Part shown: one piece after another, positions 61,176 to 64,000 of the stretch | Layout: each line of letters starts with the position of its first letter | How positions within the stretch are numbered: the stretch's first letter is position 1 | NCBI GenBank assembly: GCA_040220455.1 | Contig: JAVJUS010000030.1 | Location: forward strand, 1-64,000 | Origin: JAVJUS01 sp040220455 | GTDB taxonomy: Bacteria > Pseudomonadota > Alphaproteobacteria > DSM-16000 > Inquilinaceae | Length of the DNA: 64,000 nt | Reading direction: 5' to 3' | The notes under the pieces: generated by a model | What the model was told of the DNA's origin: nothing | What the model saw: only the letters and a program-made list of their open reading frames with translations | Database searches by the model: none | Made by a program: the position numbers and the translations under genes

Positions 61176-61304
61176 TCGAACATGAACTACCGGAGCGTGT
61201 CTCCGGCAAGGCCTGCTCTTAACACCTCGTTAACGTTAACGACCCAATTATTAAGATCCCTAACGGCTCCCAGCGAGCGCACGCGCCAACGGGTGAGTTT
61301 CGAG

Positions 61305-63578
61305 ATGAGCGCCAACGGCCCCTTCGGATCCTCTCACGCGGCATCGGCCTCGGCCGGGGAGGGGCGCGCGGGCGCGTCCGGCGCGGGGCCGGCTCCGGCC
61401 TCCGGGGCCGGCGAGGCTTTCGACGTCGTCGAGACGCTGGTCGCCGAGATCCGTCGAACGCCCGGCGACACGGCGCAGACCGTCGAGACGACGATCGTGC
61501 GCTTCCCCCATCTGGCCCAGCGGATCATCATCGCGGCCGTGCGCGAGCATCCCGGCAAGTGCGGGGAGATCCTCCAGCGCCTGCGCCGGTCGAGCGCGAT
61601 CGGCGCCCGGGGTGTCTTCACGCTGCTCGCCATGGCGCTCGCCGGCCAGGCCTTCATCCGCCGAGGCGCCGAGGCCGCCGAGGCGGAGAAGGTCGGCCGC
61701 GGCGGCTCGGGCATGGCGGCCGCGCTCGCCAAGGGGGCGACCCTCGCCGCGGCGATGGTCGTCATGATCCGCGAGGCGGCCGCGGCCGGCGAGGTCGAGA
61801 TGGACGAGGGCACCGCCGCCCTGGTCGACGAGCTCGACAGGATCGCGGCGTCGGGTGAAGACGGGACGGGCGCCGACGCCGGGTCAGACGGCGAGGGCGC
61901 TGTCTTCGATGCCGCCGCTCCGATCGACTCGAACCCCGTCGACGCGACGCTTTCCTCGGCCTCCGTCGAAGACCCGGAGCCCGCCGCGGCGATCGCGGCG
62001 ACCGGGGAGGACGCGAGCGCCGCCGTGACGGCTGACGACCCCTGGCCGCTCGAGCCGGGCGACGGCCTCGTCGCCGAGGGCACGGACGGCCCCGACCTGC
62101 TCCAGGGGACCGAGGACGACGACCTGCTGTTCGGCACGGACGGGGACGATCTCCTGATCGGCGGGGCGGGCGATGACGGCCTTGACGGCGGGGCCGGGGA
62201 CGACGTGCTCGACGGCGGTGCCGGCAACGACATCCTCTACGGCCGCGACGGCGACGACCTGCTGCTCGGCGGCGACGGTGACGACCTCATCGACGGGGGC
62301 GACGGCGACGACGTGATCGAGGGCGGCGCCGGCGACGACACCCTACGCGGCGGCGCCGGCGACGACACCATCTCCGGCGGGGCGGGCGACGACCGGATCG
62401 ACGGCGGCTCCGGCAACGACGTCATCGACGGCGGGGCCGGCGACGACGTCATCGCCGGTGGGGACGGCGACGACGTGATCGACGGCGGGGCGGGCAACGA
62501 CACGATCGACGGCGGCGCCGGCAAAGACACGATCGACGGCGGCGCCGACGACGACACGATCACCGGTGGGGCGGGCGATGACACGATCGCCGGCGGCGAC
62601 GGCGACGACTTCATCGACGGCGGTACCGGCGACGACAGGATCGACGGCGGGCCCGGCGACGACGTCATCGAAGGCGGCGACGGCGACGACTCCATCGACG
62701 GTGGCGACGGCAACGATGTCCTCGACGGCGGTGCCGGAAACGACGTGATCGAGGGCGGCGAGGGCGACGACGCGCTGAGCGGGGGCGACGGCGACGACAC
62801 GCTGAAGGGCGACGCCGGCAATGACACGCTCGACGGCGGAGCGGGCGACGACACGCTCGACGGTGGCGACGGCAACGACACCCTCTCCGGCGGCGACGGG
62901 AATGACAGCCTGGACGGCGGGGCCGGCGACGACAGCCTCGATGGCGGGGCGGGCGACGACGTGATCGAGGGCGGCGCGGGCGACGACACCGCCAGCGGCG
63001 GCGACGGTCAGGACCTGATCTTCGGCGGGGAGGGCGACGACACCCTCGACGGCGGCTCGGGCGACGACCTGGTCTCCGGCGCTTCCGGCGATGACGTGAT
63101 CGTCGGCAGCGACGGCGCCGACACGCTGGTCGGCGGCTCCGAGGCCGATGTCATGGACGGCGCGGAAGGCGACGACCTGATCTTCGGCAGTTCGGGCGCC
63201 GACGTCATTGATGGTGGGGCGGGCAACGACCGCCTCATGGGCGGCACCGGCGCCGACACGCTCTATGGCGGGGAGGGCGACGACTTCCTCTATGGCGGGT
63301 CGGGCGACGACCTTTTCGTCTTCGACGTGACCGACGGGGGAACCGACACGATCGTCGACGTCTCCGGGACGAATTCCGCCGAGATCCTCGGCCTCGATCC
63401 GGGCGTCACGGTCGAGCTCCAGGCCTCGCTCGGCGCCGACGGCGCGCTGACCGTCGGCCTTGCGGGGGCGGAAGACGCCCTGTTCAGCGTCTCGGGCTAC
63501 GCCGGCAACCCGGACTCCTTCGCCGGCGTCCAGGTCGGCGACACGTTCTTCACGGTCGACGACATCCTGATCGGCTGA
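61305..63578 (+). CDS. RTX calcium-binding repeat protein
   Basis: 757 residues from ATG 61305; GTG 61290 or ATG 61182 would extend it and cannot be excluded. The N-terminal part (residues about 40-170) is an unusual helical region (VVETLVAEIRRTPGDTAQTVETTIVRFPHLAQRIIIAAVREHPGKCGEILQRL and a hydrophobic stretch GVFTLLAMALAGQAFIR), followed by an acidic linker. From about residue 259, 46 consecutive nonapeptides of type GGxGxDxUx form a beta-roll that binds Ca2+. The end (VDVSGTNSAEILGLDPGVTVELQ...SVSGYAGNPDSFAGVQVGDTFFTVDDILIG) resembles a C-terminal secretion region, so type I export is likely. No T1SS genes are in view. Substrate or target unknown. Confidence 0.93.
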   Translation: MSANGPFGSSHAASASAGEGRAGASGAGPAPASGAGEAFDVVETLVAEIRRTPGDTAQTVETTIVRFPHLAQRIIIAAVREHPGKCGEILQRLRRSSAIGARGVFTLLAMALAGQAFIRRGAEAAEAEKVGRGGSGMAAALAKGATLAAAMVVMIREAAAAGEVEMDEGTAALVDELDRIAASGEDGTGADAGSDGEGAVFDAAAPIDSNPVDATLSSASVEDPEPAAAIAATGEDASAAVTADDPWPLEPGDGLVAEGTDGPDLLQGTEDDDLLFGTDGDDLLIGGAGDDGLDGGAGDDVLDGGAGNDILYGRDGDDLLLGGDGDDLIDGGDGDDVIEGGAGDDTLRGGAGDDTISGGAGDDRIDGGSGNDVIDGGAGDDVIAGGDGDDVIDGGAGNDTIDGGAGKDTIDGGADDDTITGGAGDDTIAGGDGDDFIDGGTGDDRIDGGPGDDVIEGGDGDDSIDGGDGNDVLDGGAGNDVIEGGEGDDALSGGDGDDTLKGDAGNDTLDGGAGDDTLDGGDGNDTLSGGDGNDSLDGGAGDDSLDGGAGDDVIEGGAGDDTASGGDGQDLIFGGEGDDTLDGGSGDDLVSGASGDDVIVGSDGADTLVGGSEADVMDGAEGDDLIFGSSGADVIDGGAGNDRLMGGTGADTLYGGEGDDFLYGGSGDDLFVFDVTDGGTDTIVDVSGTNSAEILGLDPGVTVELQASLGADGALTVGLAGAEDALFSVSGYAGNPDSFAGVQVGDTFFTVDDILIG
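62079..63320 (+). repeat. 46 tandem RTX nonapeptide-coding units
   Basis: Units of 27 bp encoding GGxGxDxUx, counted one by one without a spacer. Codon bias keeps GGC/GAC at most Gly/Asp positions, making DNA-level similarity high and prone to slippage. Confidence 0.9.
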
Positions 63579-63599
63579 CTCCCGGCCGGCGTGTCCGGC

Positions 63600-64000
63600 T
63601 CACGGCCTCGGGCCGACATAGCGGGCGCGCGGCCGGATCAGGGACGCCTGGCCCTGCTGCTCGAGCGCATGGGCGAGCCAGCCGGCGGTTCGCCCCGCCG
63701 CGAAGACCCCCAGGGCCGCGCCCTCCGGAAATCCGGCGATCCGGGCGAGCACAGCCAGCGCGGCGTCGAGCGTCGGCGGCCGGCCGGCCAGCCGCTCCGC
63801 GGCGTCGGCCAGGCGCGCCAGCGCGAAGGGCTCCGGCCGGTCGGGCCAAGACCGCGCCAGCGCCCGGATCAGCGCCCGCGCCCGGGGGTCGCCCGCCGGG
63901 TAGAGCCGATGGCCGAAGCCGGGCAGGGTGTCGCCCCGGCGCAGCGCCGCGGTCAGCGCGGCCTGGGGGTCCTCGGCCGCGAGCAGCCCGTCGAGCAGAG
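63600..64000 (-). CDS. citrate synthase family protein, C-terminal part (cut by window edge)
   Basis: The minus frame runs from the window edge to TGA at 63600-63602 (about 133 residues). It matches the C-terminal catalytic end of citrate/methylcitrate synthases: LRRGDTLPGFGHRLYPAGDPRARALIRALA (catalytic His in GFGHRLYP), LAVLARIAGFPEGAALGVFAAGRTAGWLAHALEQQGQASLIRPRARYVGPRP. The catalytic Asp lies in this end in the usual enzymes but is replaced or shifted here (GAALGVFAAGRTAGW), so substrate and activity are uncertain. The N-terminal part is outside the window. Confidence 0.85.
   Translation of the reverse strand, partial: LLDGLLAAEDPQAALTAALRRGDTLPGFGHRLYPAGDPRARALIRALARSWPDRPEPFALARLADAAERLAGRPPTLDAALAVLARIAGFPEGAALGVFAAGRTAGWLAHALEQQGQASLIRPRARYVGPRP

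Noticed and set aside
62079..63320. Non-coding minisatellite
   Set aside because: The repeat keeps reading frame and Gly/Asp pattern through 46 units and is inside one protein; explained by RTX.

Overview
The window is a high-GC chromosomal segment of an alphaproteobacterium, probably a Rhodospirillales-type organism. This is inferred from the base composition, the DUF455, DUF3422, mdoH and SCP2 content, the FrcABC-type sugar transporter and the alphaproteobacterial elongator tRNA-Met. No rRNA or universal marker fixes the genus.

Layout. (1) 1-4574 is core backbone: the start of a DUF455 gene, a small secreted Cache-like protein, a methyl-accepting chemotaxis protein, mnmA and an SCP2-type lipid-binding protein, ending in tRNA-Met(CAT). 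(2) 4605-30417 is a 25.8-kb genomic island inserted in the 3' end of that tRNA. It is bounded by an exact 47-bp direct repeat (4605-4651 and 30371-30417). Its P4-type integrase and AlpA excisionase sit at the right end, and the original tRNA terminator is stranded just outside at 30420-30456. From left to right the island holds an IS5-family transposase; an AT-rich two-gene operon (SAMHD1-like HD hydrolase plus an adenylosuccinate-synthetase homologue with a PurZ-like active site); remnants of IS66 and IS256; a 408-aa orphan gene; a serine recombinase with a small partner; a plasmid/ICE-like block (XRE regulator, RuvC-like protein, DUF3768, two TraG/VirD4-like ATPases, a replication-relaxation protein and a membrane protein); and a GC-rich signalling cargo (GAF histidine kinase, LapG-like transglutaminase-fold protease, EAL protein, degenerate EAL-like protein). 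(3) 30457-35900 is a second, older variable patch: a frameshifted tyrosine recombinase, repeats, an N,N-dimethylformamidase-like protein, a type ISP restriction-modification remnant and a broken glycosyl hydrolase. (4) 35972-64000 is backbone again: a sugar locus (class I aldolase, ROK repressor, ABC transporter), DUF3422, an arylsulfotransferase-like/sulfotransferase operon, mdoH, M24 and M20 peptidase homologues, ppx, a heme-sensor/adenylate-cyclase pair, a phosphopantetheinyl transferase, an isolated atpD, a Sel1/SPOR protein, a histidine kinase, a 46-repeat RTX protein and the end of a citrate-synthase gene.

The most interesting locus is 6558-9483. The PurA homologue has Gly where the catalytic Asp of PurA should be (GGEGKGK instead of GDEGKGK) and has lost the Lys of the GTP-selective TKxD motif. 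Both changes are in the direction of phage PurZ, which makes 2-aminoadenine (Z) nucleotides. Its operon partner is an apparently intact HD-type dNTP hydrolase, the same type of pairing as PurZ and DatZ in Z-DNA phages. Here the pair is cargo on a bacterial island without phage structural genes, which suggests a nucleotide-based defence or DNA-modification module. That role is inference and has not been tested.
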